From: Flavobacteriaceae bacterium PS02334
GTDB taxonomy: Bacteria; Bacteroidota; Bacteroidia; Flavobacteriales; Flavobacteriaceae
Length of the DNA: 64,000 nucleotides
Assembly: GCA_029959295.1 (NCBI GenBank)
Contig: JASCOH010000003.1
Coordinates: 496,001-560,000, forward strand
Direction of reading: 5' to 3'
Position numbers and translations under genes: made by a program. The notes beneath the pieces were generated by a model that ran no database searches, was not told the DNA's origin, and was given only the letters and a program-made list of their open reading frames with translations. Below are positions 36,340 to 43,066 of the stretch, piece after piece; positions within the stretch are counted from its first letter, which is position 1, and every line of letters starts with the position of its first letter.

Positions 36340-36633
36340 TTACAATTCTTTATTTACCAGTGACACCAATTCCGATGCGGGAAAAACGCCAGATTGTCTC
36401 CACTTCAATTCGCCCTTCTTAAAAATCATTAAGGTAGGTACACTGCGGACCTGAAGCTGTGACGCAAGCTGCTGGTTCTGATCGATATCGATTTTGATAA
36501 CGGTAGCACTCTCACCGACATGCTGCTTTACCTCGTCAATGATAGGGCTCTGCATTTTGCAGGGACCGCACCAGGTTGCAAAAAAATCTACCAATACGGG
36601 TTTATCCTGATCAATTATTTCCTGAAAAGTCAT
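36340..36633 (-). CDS. trxA: Thioredoxin (copy A)
   Basis: A 97-residue thioredoxin with [14 protein letters not shown] (Cys22, Cys25) and VRSVPTLMIFKKGE with the cis-proline. The length is slightly short but complete. It is very like the thioredoxin at 39418-39711 (same FPASELV/LE ending), so the two are paralogues. It follows the OsmC gene by 70 bases, across a terminator, and precedes the DsbA-like gene. It probably supplies electrons to the local thiol enzymes. Confidence 0.93.
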   Translation of the reverse strand: MTFQEIIDQDKPVLVDFFATWCGPCKMQSPIIDEVKQHVGESATVIKIDIDQNQQLASQLQVRSVPTLMIFKKGELKWRQSGVFPASELVSLVNKEL

Positions 36634-36662
36634 ATACTGAATATTTTTAGTTTATTATTCTT

Positions 36663-36692
36663 TAAAAAAGAGTGCCGCTTTCTTAGAGCGGC
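36663..36692 (-). terminator. Rho-independent terminator downstream of OsmC gene
   Basis: Minus strand: GCCGCT (36692-36687), short loop, AGCGGC (36679-36674), then ACTCTTTTTT. It lies 12 bases after the OsmC stop and upstream of the thioredoxin gene. Confidence 0.7.
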
Positions 36693-36703
36693 TTTCTCCG
36701 TTA

Positions 36704-37132
36704 TCAGATCAATGAAGCCTCTAAGCTGATCTGTACTTTTAATGCGTTTCCTACCACACACATCTCTTTTGCTTTGTCTGCAAACTTTAGGAAGCTATCC
36801 TCATCAATACCGGTGATTTTCGCTTTGAGCTCTAGGTTGGAGTTCGTGATGACATTATTATCTATCACGAGCGAAACTTTGGTTTCAAGGTCGTCTGCCG
36901 TAAATCCGTTTTCAGAGAGGATATAGCCCAGTGTCATCGTGTAACAGGTTGCGTGTGCAGATGCCAGCAATTCTTCCGGATTGGTAAAGTTTCCGTCATT
37001 TTTTGCAAAGACAGGCTTGAAAGCGACCTTATCTATTTCCGAATTTTCGATATTCAACTGTCCGTTTCCTTTTTTAAAACTTCCTTGCCAAACGGCTTTA
37101 ACATTTGTTTCCTTAAACTTATTTCTTATAAT
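36704..37132 (-). CDS. OsmC-family peroxidase-like protein (start codon uncertain)
   Basis: The OsmC fold reduces organic hydroperoxides through two cysteines; here ELLASAHATCYTMTLG and EMCVVGNALKV carry the pair. The first common start codon in frame is TTG 37057, but the frame is open upstream to 37132 and reads NVKAVWQGSFKKGNGQL, a typical OsmC N-terminus, so I extend it. No ATG, GTG or TTG occurs in that stretch; only ATT (37132) or ATA (37129) would serve, close behind a -7 box. Either a rare start is used, or the native start codon was lost. The gene precedes the AraC gene's likely target promoter and ends at a terminator. Confidence 0.75.
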   Translation of the reverse strand: MIRNKFKETNVKAVWQGSFKKGNGQLNIENSEIDKVAFKPVFAKNDGNFTNPEELLASAHATCYTMTLGYILSENGFTADDLETKVSLVIDNNVITNSNLELKAKITGIDEDSFLKFADKAKEMCVVGNALKVQISLEASLI

Positions 37133-37143
37133 TTATTACAGTA

Positions 37144-37192
37144 CAAAGTTACCGAAGGTCGGAAGCACGGACAATGGATATAAGGTACAATG
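37144..37192 (-). promoter_or_regulatory. Candidate regulated promoter of OsmC gene (CATTGT direct repeats and -7 box)
   Basis: Minus strand: two CATTGT units (37192-37187 and 37176-37171), 16 bp apart and flanked by similar bases (TATACATTGTACC, TATCCATTGTCC), are followed after 19 bp by TAACTTTG (37151-37144), a perfect -7 box. The arrangement suits an AraC regulator, and an AraC gene lies 22 bases upstream. The TSS would lie only about 10 bases from the ATT candidate start, which complicates start choice. Confidence 0.5.
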
Positions 37193-37213
37193 TATAGGAC
37201 ATTTTTCCCCGAC

Positions 37214-38062
37214 TTAATCTTTTGTCGCCTCTTTTCTGAATTCAACAGGTGATTTTCCTGTCTGTATCTTGAAAAAACGGACAAAGTAGGATTGGTCGTC
37301 ATATCCGAGCTGTCCCGATATTTCCTTTACCGAAAGGTCGGTGTTGGCCAGCAGCCGTTTTGCCTGCAGGATGATCCTGTTCTTGATGATGGTGTTGGGC
37401 GATATTCCCTTTTCACGTACAATTTTCCTGTTCAGGGTCTTTGGACTGATATGGAGCAGCCCGGCATATTCCGCAACGCTGTGCATGCTCTGATAATGTG
37501 ATTCTACCAAATGGCTGAATCTACGGCTGAGCTCGTCTTCTGTCGTTCCCATTCCTTTTTGGTCCGGTGTCCTTTCAAGCCATGACCTGCTAGCCGTGAT
37601 AATGAGCTCCTTCAGTTTTGTCCTTGCCATTTCCTCCGTCCAGTAATCTTCCCTGTGCAGTTCCTGCCTTATCTCACCCATAAGTCGACTGAATGAAACA
37701 TGCTCGCTCTCTGTGAGTACGATAAACGGTGTTTCAAAAACATTGTTGAACAGTACGCCATCACAGGTCAGCTCTTTGTCGTGAAAGGCGATGCAGTAAA
37801 ATTCGGGATTGAAATACACAAGTTCCCCGTTGCTTTCATTGCCTATCTGAAACTGCTGCCCGATATTGAAGAAGAACAGTGTATCGCGGTCGGCTTTATA
37901 TTCCACAAAGTCAGAAATGACCGTACTGCCGTTACGGGCAAAAAGTACAACATAACAGTCCGCCGGCTTGTGGCAGGGAAACGGCAGCCGGTCGGCTCCA
38001 TTGGTCGTCCCGAACGGAACGTAACCTATTTTCCTGTTTCCAAATGATCTTAAAAGTTCCAT
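37214..38062 (-). CDS. AraC-family transcriptional regulator
   Basis: A 282-residue regulator. The N-terminal part is cupin-like (YVVLFARNGSTVISDF, then LFFFNIGQQFQIG) and may sense a small ligand. The C-terminal HTH has SVAEYAGLLHISPKTLNRKIVREKG and LSVKEISGQLGYDDQSYFVRFFKIQTGKSP. Direct CATTGT repeats in front of the OsmC gene just downstream are a candidate site. It begins 7 bases after the HxlR gene, so the two may be co-transcribed. Confidence 0.88.
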   Translation of the reverse strand: MELLRSFGNRKIGYVPFGTTNGADRLPFPCHKPADCYVVLFARNGSTVISDFVEYKADRDTLFFFNIGQQFQIGNESNGELVYFNPEFYCIAFHDKELTCDGVLFNNVFETPFIVLTESEHVSFSRLMGEIRQELHREDYWTEEMARTKLKELIITASRSWLERTPDQKGMGTTEDELSRRFSHLVESHYQSMHSVAEYAGLLHISPKTLNRKIVREKGISPNTIIKNRIILQAKRLLANTDLSVKEISGQLGYDDQSYFVRFFKIQTGKSPVEFRKEATKD

Positions 38063-38069
38063 ACAAAAT

Positions 38070-38417
38070 TTACAGGATTGGTTGTTCGTTCAGGTTCTCC
38101 AGTCCGAACGCAGCCAGCCTGTCAACGATCGGTAAAGTATTGAGACCCAATGTTGTCAATCGGTATTCTACCTTCGGAGGGATTTCGGGATAGGATTTTT
38201 TGGACACCAGTTTATGCTCTACCAGAAAGTTCAGCTCCTGAATGAGCATCTTTTCACTGATACCCGGGATGCAGCGTTTAAGTTCACCGTACCGAAGCAC
38301 TCTTTCATTGATCTGGAACAGGATTAGCAGTGTCCATTTGCCTCCCAACAGTTTCAATGATTTACGCACAGGGCAGTTCTCGTCGGACTGTCCAATATTT
38401 TTTTGACTTTTTTCCAT
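38070..38417 (-). CDS. HxlR-family transcriptional regulator
   Basis: A 115-residue winged-helix protein beginning with the HxlR hallmark CPVRKSLKLLGGKWTLLILFQI (Cys15 in NCPVRK) and LKRCIPGISEKMLIQELNFLVEHKLV. HxlR proteins such as YodB/QorR use that N-terminal cysteine to sense electrophiles or oxidants. It is divergent from the NTF2-fold genes, and the 114-base gap holds several TTGTACAA palindromes, which are likely its operators. Confidence 0.9.
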   Translation of the reverse strand: MEKSQKNIGQSDENCPVRKSLKLLGGKWTLLILFQINERVLRYGELKRCIPGISEKMLIQELNFLVEHKLVSKKSYPEIPPKVEYRLTTLGLNTLPIVDRLAAFGLENLNEQPIL

Positions 38418-38447
38418 CTGATTATCAATAATTCTAACCTAAAAGTA

Positions 38448-38507
38448 AGTACAATACCAATTGGTTTGTACTTGTACAAAAGTAAGTAATGTTTTAATTT
38501 TGTACAA
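38448..38507. promoter_or_regulatory. Candidate HxlR operators and promoter in the divergent gap
   Basis: AGTACAA (38448-38454) and TTGTACT (38466-38472) are arms around ACCAATTGGT. Overlapping it, TTGTACAA occurs at 38472-38479 and again at 38500-38507. The plus-strand promoter TTG (38472-38474), 20-bp spacer and TAATTTTG (38495-38502) lies within these sites, so a repressor would control the NTF2-fold genes and probably its own gene. Confidence 0.65.
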
Positions 38508-38531
38508 TAAACAATTAAAAAAGAGCGTATT

Positions 38532-38909
38532 ATGTCGAATCATCAAGAACTTAAAAATATAGCCACAAGAGCCTATCAACGAATTTTCGGTGACCTTGAT
38601 ATTACAGGGGTTGATGAATATATGGCGGACGATTTTTTACAGCATAACCCTACCATTGCAGATGGACGAGAAGGGGTGAAAAAACTTGTCGAAATGCTGA
38701 TTTCGCAGGGAATTCCAAAACAAAAAATCGATTTTAAGCATGTTATGGTAGAGAATGACACCGTAGTCCTACATTCAAAGTATGAAATGGCAGGAAAAGA
38801 ATGGAGGTTCATCGATATATACCGTATCAGTGACGGCAAGCTGGCAGAACACTGGGACGCGATGATGCCGATGCCCGAGCAGCCGGCAAACAATAATGGC
38901 ATGTTCTAA
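38532..38909 (+). CDS. NTF2/SnoaL-like fold protein (ester cyclase-like)
   Basis: A 125-residue protein of the NTF2-like alpha/beta cone fold: helical start (LKNIATRAYQRIFGDLDITGV), MADDFLQHNPTIADGREGV, and an ending IDIYRISDGKLAEHWDAMMP, the typical SnoaL ester-cyclase pattern. Enzyme members are polyketide cyclases, but many homologues have unknown, possibly electrophile-related roles. It is the first gene under the HxlR operators. The second NTF2-fold gene begins 46 bases later. Confidence 0.88.
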   Translation: MSNHQELKNIATRAYQRIFGDLDITGVDEYMADDFLQHNPTIADGREGVKKLVEMLISQGIPKQKIDFKHVMVENDTVVLHSKYEMAGKEWRFIDIYRISDGKLAEHWDAMMPMPEQPANNNGMF

Positions 38910-38955
38910 ACAGAAAAGAATCAATCATATTTATAAATTTAAAAATAGAAAAAAG

Positions 38956-39345
38956 ATGACAGCAAAAGAAATTGTTCTGGCTTATGCACAAGCCTTGGGA
39001 AAAGGGGATGTACCTGCCGCATTTTCGTTTTTCAGTGAAGATGTAAAATGGCACCAACCGGGAAGCAACCAGTTTTCGGGCGTAAAACAGGGGGCTGACG
39101 AAATCGGTAAGATGATCGGCGGTATGATGGAAACCTCAAAAGGAACCTTTGCACTGGCTCCCAACGGAGACCTGATGGTAAACGGTGATCTTGTTGCCAT
39201 GCCGTTGCGTTTCAGCGGTACGATTGAAGACCGTAAAATGGATATGGCGGGCATTGACCTGTTCAAGGTAGAAAACGAAAAAATTACCGAAGTATGGTTG
39301 TTCTCAGAAGACCAGGAAGCGGAAAATGTTTTTTGGGGGAAATAA
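38956..39345 (+). CDS. NTF2-like fold protein (nuclear transport factor 2 family), second copy
   Basis: The start is ATG 38956 (MTAKEIVLAYAQALGKGDV, 130 residues), since an upstream in-frame start would only extend over the previous gene. The fold pattern is FSFFSEDVKWHQPGSNQFSG, GTIEDRKMDMAGIDLFKVENEKITEVWLF (read in parts). It resembles KsI/SnoaL-type proteins, but not closely its upstream neighbour. It shares the HxlR-controlled transcript and ends 35 bases before a strong terminator. Confidence 0.85.
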   Translation: MTAKEIVLAYAQALGKGDVPAAFSFFSEDVKWHQPGSNQFSGVKQGADEIGKMIGGMMETSKGTFALAPNGDLMVNGDLVAMPLRFSGTIEDRKMDMAGIDLFKVENEKITEVWLFSEDQEAENVFWGK

Positions 39346-39380
39346 CCTCGACCCTTAAAAGATGTAAATAACAGACAGAT

Positions 39381-39419
39381 AAAGAAGCCGTTTCACAACT
39401 GAGGCGGCTTCTTTTTTTT
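39381..39419. terminator. Bidirectional terminator between NTF2-fold and thioredoxin genes
   Basis: Perfect 10-bp arms AAAGAAGCCG (39381-39390) and CGGCTTCTTT (39405-39414), loop of 14 bases, then TTTTT for the plus strand, and TTT on the minus side before AAAGAAG. It ends the two convergent transcripts. Confidence 0.75.
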
Positions 39420-39711
39420 ATAGATTTTCTTTTATTAATCTTTCCAATTCGCTCGCAGGAAAAACTCCTGACTGCCTCCATTTGACTTCTCCATTTTTAA
39501 AGATAGCCAATGTCGGAACACTACGTATTTGATATTGTGCAGCAATCTGTTGGTTTTGATCTACATCTATTTTAATAATAGTAGCTGTATCACCAATACG
39601 TTGTTTTAGTTCTTCCAATATGGGAGCCTGCATTTTGCAAGGTCCGCACCATGTAGCAAAAAAATCGACCAACACGGGTTTGTCTTGTTTAATAATTTCC
39701 TGAAATTTCAT
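39418..39711 (-). CDS. trxA: Thioredoxin (copy B)
   Basis: The start is ATG 39711 ([18 protein letters not shown]); an upstream start at 39837 would read through the neighbouring gene. The protein has 97 residues with [14 protein letters not shown] and [14 protein letters not shown], almost the same as copy A (36340-36633). It overlaps the DUF6132 copy B by 23 bases and is the last gene of the sulfur run from 44485. In that setting it may reduce persulfides left by rhodanese chemistry. Confidence 0.92.
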   Translation of the reverse strand: MKFQEIIKQDKPVLVDFFATWCGPCKMQAPILEELKQRIGDTATIIKIDVDQNQQIAAQYQIRSVPTLAIFKNGEVKWRQSGVFPASELERLIKENL

Positions 39712-39925
39712 TCTTTTCTTTTTTATCTTTTTTATCTTTTTTGAACATTGAAAATGCCAAGCCACCAATAACCGTCTCATATAAAGCACTGTTAATAGAG
39801 CTTGATGTGATGGCACAGGTAGCTGTATTACAGCCAATGAACTTCCAATACAGAAATCCAGCTATGGCACCCAATGGTATATCAATTAAAATCAACAGTT
39901 TTTTTCTTGTAAATGTATTCCTCAC
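39689..39925 (-). CDS. DUF6132 family small membrane protein (copy B)
   Basis: A 78-residue protein with [20 protein letters not shown] and [13 protein letters not shown] as membrane segments and the DUF6132 core [15 protein letters not shown]. The Cys-X4-Cys pair of copy A is preserved. A long Lys/Asp tail follows ([12 protein letters not shown]). Its start shares a base with the YgaP-like gene's stop (39925), pointing to coupled translation. Its function is unknown, but the pair always sits with sulfur-redox genes here. Confidence 0.85.
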   Translation of the reverse strand: MRNTFTRKKLLILIDIPLGAIAGFLYWKFIGCNTATCAITSSSINSALYETVIGGLAFSMFKKDKKDKKEKNEISGNY

Positions 39926-40167
39926 TATTTCGATTTTACTTCTTCATAGGTAATATCTTCTTTTTCGATAGTTTTCCTTGCTCTATAAGTGGTATCACAG
40001 CCGGTCGTACTACAACAACCAATATTAAACAGCGGCATTAGTGTAAATAATCCACCTAAGACAACAAGCATCCATTGCTGTGCCTGAATGCCTTGAACGA
40101 TGATCACAATTCCCAGAACCAGACGGATAATCCGCATAAAATTCCAGTTGCTTAAATAGTTTTTCAT
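39925..40167 (-). CDS. YgaP-type transmembrane-domain protein (copy B)
   Basis: An 80-residue protein with RIIRLVLGIVIIVQGI and LVVLGGLFTLMPLFNIGCCS as TM helices and GCCSTTGC as the cysteine-rich loop, matching the YgaP TM domain. The ending DITYEEVKSK parallels copy A (34677-34910). A rhodanese gene lies 10 bases upstream, so the YgaP fusion seems split into two genes here. The rhodanese has its own membrane anchor. Confidence 0.82.
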   Translation of the reverse strand: MKNYLSNWNFMRIIRLVLGIVIIVQGIQAQQWMLVVLGGLFTLMPLFNIGCCSTTGCDTTYRARKTIEKEDITYEEVKSK

Positions 40168-40177
40168 TTGTCTGTTC

Positions 40178-40549
40178 TTAATTCTCTGTAATTACTTTCT
40201 GTACATTGTTCCAAGTTCCGCCATTGACAACGTTATTAAAACCGTTTTTTTCTAAAATACTCTTTGCCTGTCCGCTACGGTTGCCACTTCTGCAAAATAC
40301 AACGATGTGTTTTTTACCCTTGAATTTAGATAATTGCCCCGAAACTTTATCCAATGGAATGTTTACTGCTTCTTTTACGCTTCCGGATGCAAATTCAGAA
40401 GGCGTGCGAACATCAACCAGGAAAGCACCTTCTTTGATAACTTCTTTTAGCTGTGTATTGTCTTTCTGACCGAAAAGATTTTTAAAAATTCCTAACATAA
40501 CTACTCCGATTATAATAATGAGAATGAATTTGAAACTTTGTTTTTGCAT
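40178..40549 (-). CDS. Membrane-anchored single-domain rhodanese
   Basis: A 123-residue protein with an N-terminal anchor (FILIIIIGVVMLGIF) and one rhodanese domain: FLVDVRTPSEFASGSV and active-site CRSGNRSG. It should move sulfane sulfur, probably in the periplasm, since the anchor is N-terminal and short. It stands next to the YgaP-like TM gene, which replaces the fused TM domain of E. coli YgaP. It is part of the run 44485-39418. Confidence 0.9.
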   Translation of the reverse strand: MQKQSFKFILIIIIGVVMLGIFKNLFGQKDNTQLKEVIKEGAFLVDVRTPSEFASGSVKEAVNIPLDKVSGQLSKFKGKKHIVVFCRSGNRSGQAKSILEKNGFNNVVNGGTWNNVQKVITEN

Positions 40550-40592
40550 CTTTTTTTGATTTATACCGTTGAGTGAAAAAGTGATGTGTCAT

Positions 40593-40907
40593 TTACTTTT
40601 TCTGTAATATTTCATCCAAGGCTTGCTGTACATTTTGCCACGGACCACCGTTCACTACATTTTCAAATCCGTGTTGCTGAAGGATTATTTGTGCATTTCC
40701 GCTTCTTGCTCCGCTTCGGCAGAAAACGATAATGTTTTCTTTGTTTTTAAATTGTGAAAGCTCCTGTTCCAATACACTTAATGGTATGTTTATGGCACCG
40801 TCAACACTTCCCGAATTAAATTCTTCAGGAGTGCGTACATCAACCAAAAAAAGAAAATCTTTATCTAAAAACTTATCTTTCGAAAGTTTGTCTAATAACT
40901 CTAACAT
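40593..40907 (-). CDS. Single-domain rhodanese (cytoplasmic)
   Basis: A 104-residue rhodanese with DVRTPEEFNSGSVDGAINIP and the active CRSGARSG, and no signal or anchor. It takes sulfane sulfur from persulfides, perhaps passing it to partners such as the peroxiredoxin or CstB-like proteins upstream. It is 71 bases downstream of the peroxiredoxin gene in the same orientation. Confidence 0.9.
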   Translation of the reverse strand: MLELLDKLSKDKFLDKDFLFLVDVRTPEEFNSGSVDGAINIPLSVLEQELSQFKNKENIIVFCRSGARSGNAQIILQQHGFENVVNGGPWQNVQQALDEILQKK

Positions 40908-40978
40908 ATGATGTAAATATTTATGATAAGAAGACTGACCCTAAATTTGCGTAAAGCCAATCTCCTTATTCTTAATGA

Positions 40979-41626
40979 TTAAATTGATTTTTTAGCAAGG
41001 TACCAATCCACCTGTTCTAAAGTCGTATCGGCTTTACGCTCTTTCAATCCTTCCAATGTTTTTGGTGCTCCTACAATCACTTTATCGCCAGGCTGCCAGT
41101 TCAAAGGCATAGCAACTTTGTATTCATCAGATGTCTGAAGTGCTAACAATGATCGTTTGATCTCGTCCATATTACGCCCTACGTTTAAAGGGTAATACAT
41201 AATCAAACGGATTTTTCCTGCCGGATCCATGATGAATACGGCACGGACAGCCGCAGTTTCGCTTTCTCCTGGTTGCAACATTCCGTACAATTTGGCTACT
41301 TTCATATCCAAATCTGCAATAATCGGGAAGTTGAACAATACACCTGTTTTTTCATCAACCGCATTTACCCAGGCAATATGACTGTGAATACTGTCGATGC
41401 TCAAGCCCATTAGTTTGGTATTGTGTTTTCCAAAGAAATCGCTCTCGTTAGCAAATCCTGTCATTTCTGTTGTACAAACTGGTGTGAAATCCGCAGGGTG
41501 TGAGAATAAGATAACCCAGCTTCCTTTATTATATTCTGAAAATTTGATTGCTCCTGTAGTAGTCACCGCTTCAAAATCGGGTGCCATATCGCCAATTCTT
41601 GGCATTGTATTGATTACTTGTTCCAT
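40979..41626 (-). CDS. 1-Cys peroxiredoxin (Prx6-like)
   Basis: A 215-residue peroxiredoxin with peroxidatic Cys51 in HPADFTPVCTTEM and no second cysteine in the whole protein, so the reductant must come from outside (glutathione/bacillithiol-like thiol or thioredoxin). The C-terminal extension with WQPGDKVIVGAP is the Prx6 type. It lies 30 bases downstream of the CstB-like gene, suggesting peroxide or persulfide duty. Confidence 0.93.
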   Translation of the reverse strand: MEQVINTMPRIGDMAPDFEAVTTTGAIKFSEYNKGSWVILFSHPADFTPVCTTEMTGFANESDFFGKHNTKLMGLSIDSIHSHIAWVNAVDEKTGVLFNFPIIADLDMKVAKLYGMLQPGESETAAVRAVFIMDPAGKIRLIMYYPLNVGRNMDEIKRSLLALQTSDEYKVAMPLNWQPGDKVIVGAPKTLEGLKERKADTTLEQVDWYLAKKSI

Positions 41627-41656
41627 TTTATTTAATTTTTTATGAGTTGATAACTT

Positions 41657-43039
41657 TTAACTGTTCAATGCTATCCATTCTTTCATTCCGGCACTATAGT
41701 TCTTCACATTTTTGAAACCGTTTTTAGCCAACAATGATTGTGCAATTGTTGCTCTATCTCCACTTTGGCAATGGATAATGATTTGTTTGTCTTTGTTGAA
41801 CTTGTCCAGATTGTCCAGTAATGTTCCCACAAAAACATGGTCTGCACCCTTTACATGGTAGGTCTCATATTCTGTCAATCCTCTTACATCTACGATTTGT
41901 GCATTTGGATTTCCGATATACGATTTGAATTCTTCTACATCTATGATGGCTTCAGTTTCCAATTCCAATCCTAAGTCTTCTACGTTGGTAATGTATCCGT
42001 AGATGTTATCCAAGCCTATTCGCATCAGTTTTCTGGTCAAATCTTCGATTTGATTATCATCGGCAACCAAAACGAATTGTTCCTGATAATTCAGTAACCA
42101 GCCCGCCCATGTAGAGAAAGAATTATTACCTTGGATATTGATACTTTCCGGAATAAATCCTTTCGCAAAATCTACTTTATTGCGAGCATCGATAACTTTC
42201 AATCCGTTGTTGTAGGCTGTTAAAAATTGTTCTTTCGATAATTTCGGATGTTTCGGGACCTCCACCAATAAAGGACGATTCACTTTGTTCAAGTGTTTCA
42301 TCATCGCAAAATATTTCGGTGGTTCTGGTTGTCCTTCCAAAAGATATTTCACAAAGCCCGCTTCATCATCTTCGTATTGAAATGCCCAGTTGCGGATTTT
42401 TTCATAGCCGACAGTAGAGCTTGGTACTGCTCCCAAAGCCTTACCACAAGCCGAACCTGCTCCATGTGCCGGCCATACCTGCACGTATTCCGGCAATTCA
42501 GCAAACCGTTGTATAGATTCATACATCTGTTTGGCTCCTTTTTCTTGTGTGCCAACCAAACCTGCCGCTTTTTCCAATAAATCAGGGCGGCCTATATCAC
42601 CAACAAAAACAAAATCTCCCGTGAATACCATTACCGGTTTATCTGTAGCCGGATGGTCTGTCAACAGAAAGCTGATGCTTTCCGGTGTGTGACCCGGTGT
42701 GTGCAATACTTCTAATGTCAAGTTTCCTACACTGATTTTGTCACCGTGTTTCAGCTTGGCATGATGCGGAAACTGGTATTCCCAATCTGACCCACCTTCG
42801 TCTGAAAGATACATTTGTGCTCCGGTCGCTGCTGCTAATTCGCGTGAACCGCAGAGAAAATCGGCATGGATATGCGTTTCCGTAATATGGGTAATTTTCA
42901 TATTGTTTTGCTTCGCAATTTCCAGATATACATCTATATCACGTTGAGCATCAATAACAATGGCTTCACCTTTTGCCTGACAGCCGATAAAGTAGCTCGC
43001 CTGTGCAAGACTTTTGTCGTATACGTGTTGAAAAAACAT
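41657..43039 (-). CDS. CstB-like persulfide dioxygenase-rhodanese fusion (MBL fold)
   Basis: A 460-residue protein with an ETHE1-type beta-lactamase fold at the N-terminus (THIHADFLCGSREL, GDFVFVGDIGRPDL, VWPAHGAGSACGK), then a rhodanese domain without the catalytic Cys (VIDARNKVDFAKGF) and a C-terminal active rhodanese (IIHCQSGDRATIAQSLL). CstB of S. aureus has the same plan and oxidises persulfide to sulfite/thiosulfate. The second copy upstream (43067-44485) and an exported third (48580-50046) share it. It is co-transcribed with the peroxiredoxin. Confidence 0.9.
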   Translation of the reverse strand: MFFQHVYDKSLAQASYFIGCQAKGEAIVIDAQRDIDVYLEIAKQNNMKITHITETHIHADFLCGSRELAAATGAQMYLSDEGGSDWEYQFPHHAKLKHGDKISVGNLTLEVLHTPGHTPESISFLLTDHPATDKPVMVFTGDFVFVGDIGRPDLLEKAAGLVGTQEKGAKQMYESIQRFAELPEYVQVWPAHGAGSACGKALGAVPSSTVGYEKIRNWAFQYEDDEAGFVKYLLEGQPEPPKYFAMMKHLNKVNRPLLVEVPKHPKLSKEQFLTAYNNGLKVIDARNKVDFAKGFIPESINIQGNNSFSTWAGWLLNYQEQFVLVADDNQIEDLTRKLMRIGLDNIYGYITNVEDLGLELETEAIIDVEEFKSYIGNPNAQIVDVRGLTEYETYHVKGADHVFVGTLLDNLDKFNKDKQIIIHCQSGDRATIAQSLLAKNGFKNVKNYSAGMKEWIALNS

Positions 43040-43066
43040 ATTTTTTAAATTTTTAAATGTTATTAA

